Program-made: the position numbers and the translations under genes
In this document: one piece after another, positions 31,847 through 43,640 of the stretch
Position numbering within the stretch: position 1 is the first letter of the stretch
Layout of the letters: each line of letters opens with the position of its first letter
From: Distichodus sexfasciatus
Taxonomy: Eukaryota > Chordata > Actinopteri > Characiformes > Distichodontidae
Assembly (NCBI GenBank): GCA_032718565.1
Contig: JAVGVS010000386.1
Coordinates: 1-64,000 of the forward strand
DNA: 64,000 bases
Direction of reading: 5' to 3'
The notes under the pieces: generated by a model
Seen by the model: the letters and a program-made list of their open reading frames with translations, nothing else
What the model was told of the DNA's origin: nothing
Databases searched by the model: none

Positions 31847-32973
31847 TTAAAGCAACACTAGTTTTTCAGCCTTCAAACTACATTTTACAAGATCATTCTG
31901 ATGGTACATCAACTCACAATAGGTTCAGTTACACCTTTATCATAATCACTGGTGTGTGTGTGTGTGTGTATTGCCTAAACTGACACTATGAAACTGGCAC
32001 CACAAAAAGAACTACAAAATTTGACTGCTTTCATCACATCCACCCTCTTCCTTCAAAAGACGAGGCAGGCAAACCAAGTTACCAACTAACCAAAGCATGA
32101 GTAAGGCGGCAAGGAAAAGGAAGATGGTAAAAGTGCAGTCAGAGGAGACAAAGAAAAGAAAGCTGGAGAGTGATAAAGTAAGAGGCCGGACTAGTGTGAA
32201 TATTGGTCTGGCTAAAAGAGGAGGAGTGATGCTGATCTGGCGCTGTTACCGTTGGAGTAGTCAGTACAAATTCTTTGGTGACCATCTATATCTAGTTTGC
32301 TGTGTGTCAGGCCATGTTATTGAAGCCATAGCCCTCCGTTTACACCCATAAATCAAGTTTTTCAAGTAGTAGCCTACAGCAGTTTATCCAGCCGGTAGCT
32401 GACATGGTAGCTAGTTGTGGGCAGTTAGCATGCTAGTTATCGCTATTCTCATTTTGACAAGAGCATTGAATAATACAAATTTTGACAAAAGCATCTCCTG
32501 TGCATCTAGATACCTGCTGACAGTAGAGCACGGGTGTCATGTCTGTGGTCAATTGCATTTCTGTGACAAACGGCTCAGACGCATCTCTGGCTAATGCTAA
32601 CTGATTTTTCAACCTTTCAACCTGCATTACTGTAGGACTACAGCCTATTTCCACAACGGGTTAATCAGTTATAGGGCAGGCCGAGATGGAAACCAAAACA
32701 CTATCTTTTCATTTGTGGTTTTTTGTTGAGTTAACTTTGTTTCTGAAAAATAAAACCATATTCATGTTTACATATAATGCTGTGAGGCTGCTTTACCTGG
32801 CCCGAAGACACTGATCGCACATTAGTGCTTCAGGAAGTTCACCGGTCTCGTTGGCTTGTCAACAAACGCAGGTGTATTACTGCAACACAGATTTTACCAC
32901 AGCGGTTACAGGCAGTACCGTTTCTAGTCTGTAGGGGGACACTGTCAGCAAATCTTACATAGTGTTGCTTTAA
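31847..32973. mobile_element. TTAA-flanked DNA transposon (piggyBac/Kolobok-like target)
   Basis: The ends are inverted: left agcaacactagtttttcagc (31851 onward) and the complement of the right aaatcttacatagtgttgct (ends 32969) share agcaacacta. Both are directly flanked by ttaa (31847-31850 and 32970-32973). TTAA duplication points to piggyBac or Kolobok rather than hAT or Tc1. 1119 bp. It contains a (TG)n at 31953-31970 and a short coding relic at 32097. Confidence 0.78.
32097..32225 (+). pseudogene. Lys/Arg-rich ORF relic inside the TTAA element
   Basis: Starting at ATG 32097 the frame encodes a very basic segment with MSKAARKRK, EETKKRKLESDKVRG and RTSVNIGLA, after which similarity to anything I recall stops, although the frame stays open to 32351. 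The RT(S/R)VNIG motif reminds me of the N-terminal part of a protein family that is highly repeated in fish genomes, but I cannot verify this. It lies about 245 bp inside the left end of the element, a plausible place for a transposon gene start. No catalytic residues can be named. Treated as a truncated transposon-encoded protein. Confidence 0.4.
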
Positions 32974-34009
32974 GTTTAACAAAAGTACTATAAAAAATAA
33001 TACAGAAAATAAATATCAACCTTACTTTTTTACAGGCCCTTACAAGTCCGTTTAGCTTGAAAATACACGTTGGGGTTTGAGTTTTATGTTCAGTTCCCGT
33101 TAACTTTAATCGGTTCATCTCTTTTTTCCCGTTTGATGTACCTGAATTGCTCTCTATTTAGTGCGTAATTAAATGTAGCCGAAGCGTCATGAAGTTGCCA
33201 GGAGCCGCTATTGAATACGCTGTCACAGAGCGGTGGAGCGGCAGAAAACGACGTCTCCTGAGAAATCTCGCTCAATAAAAAGGATCCGCAGTTTTCTTGT
33301 CAAAAGTGATATTAGTGTCTGAAGCACATGCTGAAATTACAGTCGCTAAAGCTCACAATATGAGCAGCAAACGTGGAGTCTGGCACTCCGGCTCGTCTGT
33401 ATTAAAATATGGAAAAATGACAACTTCAATTATTAATGCCGTCCTGCCAGAAAAAAAGTCCCGTGTTCACATTTAATTCTTCACACTCCATCATACGGAA
33501 TAACACAAATAATCACGGCCGTATAACGTGCTCTTTAGGGCTAAAATTCCTCTAAAATGCTGGTGTTGAAAGCCTTGTGTCGGTAGCTACAATGTCAGTA
33601 TTTTTGCCCGTTTGTTTAATCGTTTGACGTTTAGTTAACATGTGATTGTCCATGTTTCCGAAGCTAAAAATAGAACGGCAGATATTGAGTCTGTTATGAT
33701 TAAAAATGAATGTCCAATTTAGCCCAGTTTGCTCTCTGGCCGTCCTGAAGTATTGATTTCAATAAGGCAGCTTGTTGCAGGGGCCTTGTGGAGAGGTACG
33801 GTGTCAAAGGTCAACTTCCCAAGAGAAACGAGCAAAAAAAACCTATTTGGAGAGGTTCGATGACACGAGTGCCACTGCAGACACGGCGGGAGCTGCAACA
33901 AAATATAATAGAAAATGGATTGTGAAAGTTTGTGAAATATTTCAAGACAAGATTCACAAAACATGCACAAATCATATCATATACTGCATATATTGCACAA
34001 TATTGTGTA
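32974..34009. other. Complex segment, possible conserved non-coding element 33040-33720
   Basis: Balanced, non-repetitive, with several taatta-type words (gtgcgtaattaaatg, ttcaattattaatgcc) and no domain-bearing open frame. The appearance is that of a non-coding conserved or regulatory block; conservation cannot be seen from one sequence. Confidence 0.4.
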
Positions 34010-34119
34010 GCGCAGTGGTCCCCAGTTTTCTTTCCCCGAGGGCCAAATTATGTAAAGCTGAGTCGGGCTGAGGGCCAACAAATCCACGTCACATCAGAGT
34101 TTTTATTTTATTATATAAA
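34010..34119. mobile_element. Possible hAT end fragment
   Basis: gcagtggtccccagttttct followed by ccgagggccaaattatg and ctgagggccaac resembles the cagtggtccccaa ends of fish hAT elements. A single end only. Confidence 0.4.
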
Positions 34120-34345
34120 ATGAGCTGCTTTTGACGTTTCTGGAACTACACTTTTGTGCATGATGGCGTTCCATATGAGAGTCGAGAGCGCTAATGTGTG
34201 TTTATATTGCGAATAATGTAATTACTTCAGTTTTTGTGCCTAGAATTACTCAGAAATAATTTCACACTCAGAGGAATGAATATAATGTCCAGTAAGTTCA
34301 AAGTCTGTTATCGCAACTGTTATAGTTAAGATTTCACTGACTCTT
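34120..34345 (+). mobile_element. Family B element, copy C (3' half)
   Basis: Matches 18655-18915 in order: gatggcgttccatat, gagagcgctaa/caagcgctaa, gcgaataatgtaatta, aattactcagaaataatttc, acactcagaggaatgaatat, gtaagttcaaagtct. Confidence 0.75.
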
Positions 34346-34424
34346 AATGACTAGTGGAGATGTCAACCCTCTGACGTGGCGATCGCTAATCACAGATGAC
34401 CATAGGGAGCAAATATGTCTGTTT

Positions 34425-34515
34425 ACATTGGCTCCGTGATCGGAAGGTCACCGGTTCATGTCCCAGACCTGTAAAAGGTACCACTAAGGTCCTCATGAGC
34501 AAGACACCATACTGG
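34425..34515 (+). mobile_element. SINE-A fragment
   Basis: ctccgtgatcggaaggtcac, cggttcatgtcccagacctg, ggtaccactaaggtcctcat, gagcaag: head and first body block of SINE-A, truncated on both sides. Confidence 0.65.
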
Positions 34516-34639
34516 TAACACGTCTTGGCTTGTGTTGAACTGTCCATACGTCATTGCACACTGTTCATGTCTTTGCATTGTCTGTATGTCGTCGTCCACT
34601 TTGTAAGCCATAGCCAGAAAATGTTAAGTGTAAAGTAAA

Positions 34640-35015
34640 ACCAGGACTGTGTGTGAATGTGTGTATGTGTGAAAGTGTGACTTCAGTGGGCAGCAGTGTG
34701 TGTGTGTGAGGAGATGAGAGGGCAGCAATGTGTGTGTGTAGATACAAAGCTTTACTGATGCAATATCTCTAAAGTTTGCATTTGTATGAAGTAACTGGGA
34801 AAACACACTACAAACAGGACACACCCCAACACACACACACACAAGGCCAGTTGTGACTGTTTGGGGCAGGCCAGAGGGCAGCAATGTGTGTGTGAGTGTA
34901 AGTATGTGTGTGTGTTTTTTGGCCAAAGGGCAGTGCCACAGGTCATAATGAGTACATCGGGTGTCACACGTCCCCAGGCATCAGGCATCACTCCAACAAA
35001 ACACACACACGCATC
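34640..35015. repeat. TG/CA-rich imperfect repeat region
   Basis: Several gtgtgtgtg and cacacacac runs with a repeated phrase ggcagcaatgtgtgtgtg (near 34732 and 34877) and cagcagtgtgtgtgtg (34691). Open frames on both strands here are repeat shadows. Confidence 0.75.
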
Positions 35016-35179
35016 AGCACACACTTCTTTATTTTCACCTTCAAGAACAAAAATGCATGAAGAAAAATGAGCTAGAAAATCAAAATTCAGAAAATAAATA
35101 TGAAAAAATTGCATATTCAGGTCATAAAGCGATGTTAGTTATATATAAAAATAATATATAATTATATTCTGACAATTTC

Positions 35180-35600
35180 CATCAAAAATAATGTTTGAGC
35201 GCTGAATTGTTGGATTTTATTGGAAATAGTGGGTCTGTATAATTTTACTATTTTTCAAATAAAAACAATAAGTACGTGTGAAATGATAAAGCAGCTTTGT
35301 GATGGTCAGATAGAGACGCCAAACAATTGATGAAGTTGATTTGGCGTCGGGTCGAAGCACAAAATAAATGGTGGATTTCTGACTTTCATGATGAAAAATA
35401 CTGTTTGAGTGATGAATTGTTCGACTTGGTTGGAAATATTGAGCTCCATGCAATTTTGCGGGTTCCCGTATATAATATGACACGAAGCTCGGTTCGTCTT
35501 CCAAGATTTCGTTTGTACTCCGAGCTCCAATTTGGTCAAAAAAACCTTTGTACTCCAAAATGTTCATAGTCTAAGCAGTTCGAGAACCGAGGTACCACTG
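35180..35600. repeat. Two-unit tandem duplication, about 210-bp spacing
   Basis: aaaaataatgtttgagcgct followed by gaattgttggatttt..ttggaaata at 35184 recurs as gaaaaatactgtttgagtga, tgaattgttcgact..ttggaaata at 35394. The right end ttcgagaaccgaggtaccac resembles a fish transposon terminus. Confidence 0.6.
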
Positions 35601-35604
35601 TTAG

Positions 35605-36105
35605 AGATGTAGAAATGTATCAAATAACTGATGCATCGTGATGCAGATGTGGATTATGCATCAATGCTATTGCAGACCATAATCGATTATAACAGAGGTT
35701 TTCAACCGGTGGTCTTCTGCCTCCTAGTGGTCTGCGATGGTATTGCAGGTGGATGACATGCAGTCCACTTGCACTACTATTTATTTTTATTTCTAAACAT
35801 TCCAGATGATTTGGGAATCTTTATGAGAAATGAATTTAATGCATATATCTAAAAAAGTAATACAAAATATACTACTTAGTCTGAGTTGTGGTCTCTGCGG
35901 CTGGGGCAGTTGAAAACATCTGAATTATATCTTTACAACATTGCTTAGTGATTTTCTGGCTACGACCTAAAAATTCTAGATGAAAAGAACATCCTGGTAG
36001 TAACTATGGCTGCCCAATCTGCGTGCAGTGTGAAGTAATGCAGAAAATTTGATGACGTTTCATGATACATCGAGATGTCTTATCAAATTGAATCGTGAGA
36101 CCGGT
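35605..36105 (+). mobile_element. Family E non-autonomous element, copy 2
   Basis: Plus-strand counterpart of 840-1568, shorter because of an internal deletion. Shared blocks include ccataatcgattataa, gtggtctgcgatggtattgc then aggtgga, actcagactaagtagt on the complement, gattttctggct, gcgtgcagtgtgaagt and gaatcgtgagacc. Confidence 0.68.
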
Positions 36106-36377
36106 GAGGGTTCACACCTGTAACCACTGTATAAGTGTGAGTGCAGCTCGTGCTGTCTCACTAGCCTCGAACTCGAAGATTCTTTGCACACGACACGTAT
36201 CCAAAAAAAGAGTCTTGAGTCCAGTCTTTTCTTTTGTTGTCTTTTTCCTTACTACAACTTAGACTTTTACAAGCAAAAGATGAATTCTTAGGACTACAAA
36301 GAGACTTTACGTGACGGTCAAAAGTCTCAGCTTCAACACAATTCTAGTTCACGTACGTTCTTACATCTTCATATATA
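36106..36377. other. Unassigned short segment
   Basis: No repeat partner or gene recognised. Confidence 0.4.
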
Positions 36378-36893
36378 CACTACCAGTCAAAGGTTTGGAC
36401 ACACCTTCCCATTCAATGTTTTTTCTTTATTTTCATCACTATTTACATTGTAGATTCTCACTGAAGGCATCAAAACTATGAATGAACTGTGTAAGGGCTA
36501 TTTGACCCAGGAGAGTGATGGAGTGCTGCAGCACATGACCAAACCCAATCGAGATGCTTTGGGATAAGATGGACCGCAGAGTGAAGGCAAAAGGGCCAAG
36601 AAGTGCTCAGCATCTCTGGGAACTCCTTCAAGAGTGTTGGAAAACCATTTCAGGTGACTACCTTGTGAAGCTCATCGAGAGAATGCCATGAGTGTGCAAA
36701 GCAGTGATCAAAGCAAAGGCTGGTTTTTTTCAAGAATCTAAGATATAAAACATGTTCTGGGTTATTTCACACTTTTTGTTTACTACATAATTCCATATGT
36801 GTTCATTCATAGTGCCTTCAGTGAGAATCTACTATGGAAATAGTCATGATAATAAAGAATTAAAAAATGGCCTAAAACTTTTGCACAGTACTG
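36378..36893 (+). mobile_element. Internally deleted Tc1-like element
   Basis: The ends cactaccagtcaaaggtttg (left) and the complement of the right end (cagtactgtgcaaaagtttt) are related, and an inner inverted pair is clearer: gtagattctcactgaaggca then ctatgaatgaac at 36451-36490 against its complement at 36798-36835. TA flanks both sides. The 0.5 kb size against about 1.6 kb for full elements shows a large internal deletion. Confidence 0.85.
36495..36745 (+). pseudogene. Tc1-like transposase C-terminal remnant
   Basis: The C-terminal third of a Tc1 transposase. Readable pieces are GYLTQESDGVLQHMT, then a gap where the segment with the SPDLNP-type catalytic box should be (only a cccaatcgagatgctttggg remnant), then WDKMDRRVKAKGPRSAQHLW, ELLQECWKTISGDYLVKLIE and RMP followed by a stop, VCKAVIKAKAGFFQESKI and the original stop. 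This remnant is of a different Tc1 lineage from the element at 11950, judged by different termini and protein. It has no start, DNA-binding domain or first catalytic Asp, and cannot act. The flanking terminal repeats could still be recognised by a trans-acting transposase in principle. Confidence 0.85.
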
Positions 36894-36989
36894 TACATAG
36901 TTATAAGTACATAGCTACAAGCTTAAGAAGTTAAAGAATATTGAAGTGTGATAGTTGATAAGTGATAATCACGGATGAGTCAAATGCAG

Positions 36990-37177
36990 AGGTGTTCACA
37001 ATGACACAACCAAATTATTATTAGACCCATCCATGATGGAGCAGTGGGCAGGCTTCTTTGGCCAGAGACCTGGTTAGCAGTGCTTGGGGATGGTACGTTG
37101 CTCATGAGTACCTCAGTGGTACCGGTCCAGAATTTGAACAGGTGACCCTCTTAACTGTTACACTACCAACTGCCCCG
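36990..37177 (-). mobile_element. SINE-A copy, minus strand
   Basis: The reverse complement gives a head with gtaacagttaagaggg, gttcaaattctggacc, gtaccactgaggtactcatg, agcaacgtaccatccccaag, ctgcccactgctccatcatg, gatgggtc. Tail rearranged. Confidence 0.75.
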
Positions 37178-37228
37178 ATGTTCCAACATACAGATTTATT
37201 CTGTAAATAGTAACTGTACATGTGCACA

Positions 37229-37560
37229 TTATTAATTCATAAACCACTTAATCCCAACCTAGGTTATGCAGGGCCGGAGCCTACCCCGGGAACTACGGGT
37301 CCAAGGCAGGGCCCAACCCTGGCCAGGCACCAACACACCCGCACAAACACCCGCTCACTCACACATTACAATTAACCTACAGCCTATCGCATGCTTTTGG
37401 ACTGTGGGAGGAAACCGCAGCACCTGGAGGAAACCCACGCGAGCACAGGGAGAGCATGCAAACTCCACACAGAAAGGCCCTACGGCCTTCCCCGGGGTTC
37501 GAACCCAGGACCTTCTCACTGTGAGGCGGCAGCGCTAACCACTGCGCCATCGTGCCGCCC
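37229..37560 (-). mobile_element. SINE-C copy, near full length
   Basis: Reads from tail to head: cataaaccacttaatcccaa, ggagcctaccccgggaacta, gggcccaaccctggccaggc, cttttggactgtgggaggaa, acccacgcgagcacagggag, agcatgcaaactccacacag, and the head complement ggttcgaacccaggaccttc, gcgctaaccactgcgccatc. This gives the full model for the family. Confidence 0.85.
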
Positions 37561-37962
37561 CGCAAATAACAATAAGACAAAGTATACACAATGTCTGATC
37601 AGAAGTTAATTTGGGAAAGTTACTTCCAAAATGTAATAAATTATAGATTACTATAATAGTTATTATTATTTCAAAGTAATTGTTTCGATTGCAATATTAC
37701 TGTCTTTGAACTGTAATGTATTAGAGAACCCCTGCATTACTTTTGAGTTACTTTCACCAAAATAAGTGTGGAAGTAGGAGAATTGTAAAATGGTAAAATG
37801 TAGTTTACTGCAGTTCATTCTACATCCAGTGGAGGGTGATGTGGTGTAACATAACGACTGTAGACATACACTCTGTAGGAAATAGCGCTTTTACTCACTC
37901 TATTTTCCTCTTCTGCCAAATATCTCATGGTGTTGGTGATTTTTAAAATAACAATACAGTTC
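37561..37962. other. Unassigned AT-rich segment
   Basis: Words like gttacttccaaaatgtaata and agttactttcacc resemble a degenerate hAT-type end, but no partner was found. Confidence 0.35.
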
Positions 37963-38222
37963 AGGCGCAGTAGGCGGCGTAACGGTATGGTGTTCGCCCC
38001 GTGTTCAGAAGGTTGCAGCTTCGAATCCAGGGCCGGTAAAGTTATCACTGAGGTACTCACGAGCAAGGTACCGCCCCCAAGCACTGCTCCCCGAGCGCTG
38101 CCCTTGTTAACTGTCCACTGCTCCGTCACAAATGGGTCAAATGCAGAGGTCACATTCCCTTGTGGTTCACTGTGTGCTGTGCTGTGGTGCGTTCACAATG
38201 ACAAATAATCACTCGCTTCCAC
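37963..38222 (+). mobile_element. SINE-A copy, near full length
   Basis: ggcgcagtaggcggcgtaac, the B box gcagcttcgaatccag, ggtaaagttatcactgaggt, actcacgagcaaggtaccgc, ctgctccccgagcgctgccc, aatgggtcaaatgcagaggt, gtgtgctgtgctgtggtgcg and ttcacaatgacaaataatca. The best-preserved plus-strand model of the family. Confidence 0.9.
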
Positions 38223-39637
38223 TTTCAGCAGCACTAAGTTTTGTGTTAAAAGAGTGTTGTAACGTTACTGAAATATGTAACGAGTATAATATTCCAGAGA
38301 ATTTATTAGGAATGCCTTACATTACTGTGTTACAGCAGAAAGTATTACATTACTTTAATTGTGTTACTTTTGTCACTGCTGATCAATATTCATTTTGGGT
38401 CAATGCTATGGCTTATTAATCGTTGAATCGATGTATTGATGTATACCGATGTATCGCTACACCCCTAGCAAACAGACTGTTATTTTTCGAACTAGTTACT
38501 GTTGAAGACGCAGGTTTTTGAGAGTATGTGTTATGTTTCCTAATACATTTTTGAGGGAGAGAAGTGGACGTTTTTCATCAGCCCTCATCTACAGTCCACA
38601 TACACTGCTCGCTTACGCAGCCGAATGAAATCCTTCATCTCACACTCGTCCCGACTTCAGCGCTGATGATGACAGTTGATGACAATTCCACCGAGAGCAA
38701 AAGGAGGACGATCTTACCTTTAACGCAAGATAAAGAAAATACATGAGTTATCTTGGGTAACGGTGGATGTTTAAGGTCATGCCGGGACTCAGAGCGGATT
38801 ATTATGAAGCAACAGTTCCAAAATATAGCCACAAGCGGTAACTAGCGGGGTCCAACCAAAAGTTGCAAAAAACAGCAGAAAAGCAGCTGATGCAGTAAGC
38901 ATTGAAAAGGGAGTCAGAATCAGAAGTCAGAATTAGCAAAAAACTTGCTAAAAAGCTTTGTTATGACAAGTCTGCAGATTCATTTGACACCTCCACTGCT
39001 CTTACGGTTTAGGCTGCATAAATTTATGTCTTTTTTTAAAGCCCCCTTATGTTCAAATTGCAGCATTGTATAATTAGCACCTCAGTGAATCAGACAGCAT
39101 AAATTAATGTAGCATTTTAGCTACATTAGAGGTCAAAACACAGTTTAGGCCGATCACTATACTTTTAGGACCTATGCTGAGATGTACACCATTCCACAAG
39201 AAGATTCCATAGCACTTTGTGCTTGGACCCCTAGTTATAAAATAAAATATATACATTTAATTGAATTATACAATATATAAGTTAGCTACCATTATTCAAT
39301 ACCCTGTGAAAGGGCAATGATTAGATATGAAAATATTTTCATATTAACAATATGCCACACCTTTAACACTGGACAATTAAATGTTATTTTATGACTAAAT
39401 TCTGCAGCAGTATTTTGAAGCATCTGTTATATAATAAAATGTAAAAATGTGTTGAGAATTGATTAACAAAAAATGCAGTGTAGGGAGCAAAAATTGTTGT
39501 TAGGATATTTATGAAGACATGGAGACTGAGATCGGTTATATAAATATTATATTAATTATAATTAAATGATATATTATTATTGGACAACCACAGATCTTAG
39601 ACTTTAAGAAAATATTATTAATAATAATAATAATAGC

Positions 39638-39680
<43 letters not shown>

Positions 39681-40787
39681 TAAAATATATATTAGTTATA
39701 ACAAATCAACTTGGTCAGATCGAAGATCTTGGGCTTTGACTCAGAAATTTATTGTGTGATTAATTTTGTGTTAAATGCTTAAATTTCTTGAATATATGAT
39801 AAATTTGGAGTTGCACTTGCTAGCCTATTAGCCATGTGTTAACATTAAATTTCATTATGTGCATATTTTTATATTTCACATTTATCCTGAAATATACACA
39901 GATTTTTTTTCAAGTATAAAATAACATGATGTTATGTTTATTTTATGAACTCATAGAAGGAAAAAAAAAAATCGGTTAGTCTTAAGTTGGGGAGAGTGTT
40001 AATGAATTCTCAAGGTTTGACTAAAGATGCAGGTAATGAAACAGAAAAGAAAATCAAAGGCTACAAGCTCACAGCATCTTTGTGTACAAATGAGAGATTT
40101 CAATCGATATGCAATTTGGCCAAGGAAAGCATGATAAATGTCTTTTAGGATGCAAAATTAATTAGTGATTTTTATTGTTCATTATTACTACCTTGACTCC
40201 TGCAGTTATTCAAGCAAACTGAGAGAGAAAAGGAGCCACTCCAACACCAGAAGCTGTCCATTTACCTAAAAATTTAGATTACTTAGACTTTATTTATTTA
40301 TTTATTTATTTTCAAAGGAGAAGGCTAGGTGATCTTTCTGATTCAAAGTCTCGATATGAAGAACTCTCCTTTTATAAAATTTTTCCTGTCCAACTGTCAG
40401 AACATTTTTTGTCTCAAATCAGGTGCTAAGCACATCACTTGATATGTATAACTGACTGTATGAATAATTTTCTAAACAGTATAAAGTACACACATATACA
40501 CACACCAAGGTCAGAGGTAAAAAAAACTTACATAAACATTTGAATAAATGCTGGATTTGAATCTGCGTATCATTCGTTGATCTGGCTTGAATGAAAAATC
40601 CAATCACCCGCACCCCCAAAACGACGTTTCAAAAAGCACACAAAAAAAACACATGGATATTCTGTCTTGTTTTTTATTGATTTGGAAATGGCTGTTAGAC
40701 ACAGAAGACGTGAAAAGGACTGAAGCATTACAAAATCAAAGAAAATATAAAAATATGCACTTATTTTGTATTTTTATGACAGAGTTA
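38223..40787. other. Long AT-rich unassigned stretch
   Basis: 38405-38470 (taatcgttgaatcgatgtat, atgtatcgctacacccc) looks like a transposon end. (AAT)n at 39616-39680. 38500-38900 is more balanced, no domain. Otherwise nothing recognisable on either strand. Confidence 0.4.
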
Positions 40788-41294
40788 GGGCTTGTGCTCA
40801 CCAAATGCATTTTTTTCTGCTGAGAGCACTCAGAACCTCACTTCTGGAGTGCTTTCTCTCAGCGCTGCTAAGTTACGAAAAGTGCCATCATTACTTCCGC
40901 TGCTCACATTATTTAAGGTGTTTTTTGAGCTTGCTTTGTTCAGCTGGAGAGAAAACCAAGATCTAGCATTAGTGGCAGCGCTGGAAATAACTCTCACAAA
41001 TTCAAGACAAGATTACATGAGTCTTCTCCAGCTGCTCCAGATACGCCCACCATTTGTAGTGAGTTCTGACTGTGCATGCCCTCGATTTTGATTAATAGCA
41101 AGAAAGAAGTGACATTGGACAAGCCCAGGGCTGTTCTTAACAGCGAAATCAGATTTTAAACTTTGAAGCGCCTGAGTGCTGCAACAAAAAAAACACCCAC
41201 CTGTGTGTGTGTGGCATTAGCGATCCCAACACTGAAGATCATAGGATTTGTACTACAAATAGGCACTGCCAGCTGGCTTGGTGGACACAGGCCC
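40788..41294. mobile_element. Harbinger-like MITE, copy 2 (complete)
   Basis: 507 bp. The left end gggcttgtgctcaccaaa and right end ttggtggacacaggccc are inverted repeats, flanked on both sides by tta (40785-40787 and 41295-41297). A 3-bp TWA duplication is typical of PIF/Harbinger. The interior has agcgctgc and ctccagatacgcccacc blocks shared with 23121-23750. Non-coding. Confidence 0.8.
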
Positions 41295-41337
41295 TTAGTA
41301 AAGCACATTTTGAAAAAAATGAGAGTTTATGAGGACA

Positions 41338-41338
<1 letters not shown>

Positions 41339-41384
<46 letters not shown>

Positions 41385-41413
41385 ATATTATTATTATTAT
41401 TATTATTATTATT
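41339..41413. repeat. (TTA)n microsatellite
   Basis: About 24 TTA units with one acata interruption near 41383. Confidence 0.97.
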
Positions 41414-42722
<1,309 letters not shown>

Positions 42723-43144
42723 CATGTTGCTAACTGGACATATAAGCAGAGATTTTGCATTTTGGTTTTAATCTCAAAACCAAACACTTGCTGTACAATA
42801 CAGAGATTGATCAGACATAAAGCTTTTCGTTTATTCTTTTTCGCTTTTGACCCCTCTGTATTTGCAGTGTTTAAAGGTAAATATTTGCTGTCTGAATGGT
42901 TTGTTCTTTAAAGGTTTAATATATTATTAACAACAGGAGTGTATGTGGTCGTGATGTGAAATTCGGCACAGTTGAGTGTGTAAAGGCCGATGTAGGAGGA
43001 GCTGGAGTTGGGTCTGAAAATGGAATGTGACATAGTGATGGAGGGATGGATGAAGGGATGATGGGAGTGCTCCGGGGGGCTGGTGGGTGTGTGCAGGAGG
43101 AGGAGGGCGAGACGCTGGAGGGAGAACAGGTTGCTGAGTCTCTT

Positions 43145-43179
<35 letters not shown>

Positions 43180-43484
43180 TGTGTTCTAATCTGATGGGAG
43201 TTCATTGAAGCAGTAGCAGAAGCAGCAGCAGGACCGAACCCAAATCCACCAACCATGTGGGACTTCAGAGACAGAGAGAGAAAAGCAGAAGGAGAGAAAG
43301 AGATATGAGAAGAGGGAGGGACGGTGTTGGGCAAACAAGGGTCAGCGACACACTCCAAACACAATCAAACATCACACCAGGCTGGAGCCGGACTCATGTC
43401 CACACTTTTATTCGGGCAAATTTGGTGCTCGACTACCATCATGTTTTACTGCTAGAAGACCACAGCTTCAGCTATCCTTGCGTG
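42723..43484. other. Unassigned sequence with (GT)n at 43147-43178
   Basis: Starts with ttttgcattttggttttaat, a word of the diverged A-rich repeat. Then GC-richer sequence with a GT microsatellite and purine-rich gagagaaag runs. Open frames on both strands are low-complexity. Confidence 0.45.
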
Positions 43485-43640
43485 TTTCTGGCTTCATATT
43501 ATGGACATTTAGCAGACGCTTCCACCCAGAGTGACTTCTTCCCATTCTCAGCTACAGACTCTGCGAGCAAGCTGGAGTTAAGGGTTTTGCTCAGGGATGA
43601 TGCTGGTGCTGGAGGTAGGATTTGAATCCACAACCTCTTG
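43485..43640 (-). mobile_element. SINE-B copy
   Basis: The reverse complement has the B box gtggattcaaatcctac, ctccagcacc, ctgagcaaaacccttaactc and the tail agtcactctgggtggaagcg then tctgctaaatgtccat. Confidence 0.75.

Noticed and set aside
37200..37565. tRNA gene candidates (B-box words in several SINE heads)
   Set aside because: The words are in SINE heads with shared bodies and tails; none has a complete cloverleaf with matching acceptor stem that I could draw.
43257..43625. 122-codon plus-strand open frame
   Set aside because: Its C-terminal third is SINE-B read backwards and the N-terminal part is low-complexity purine-rich sequence.
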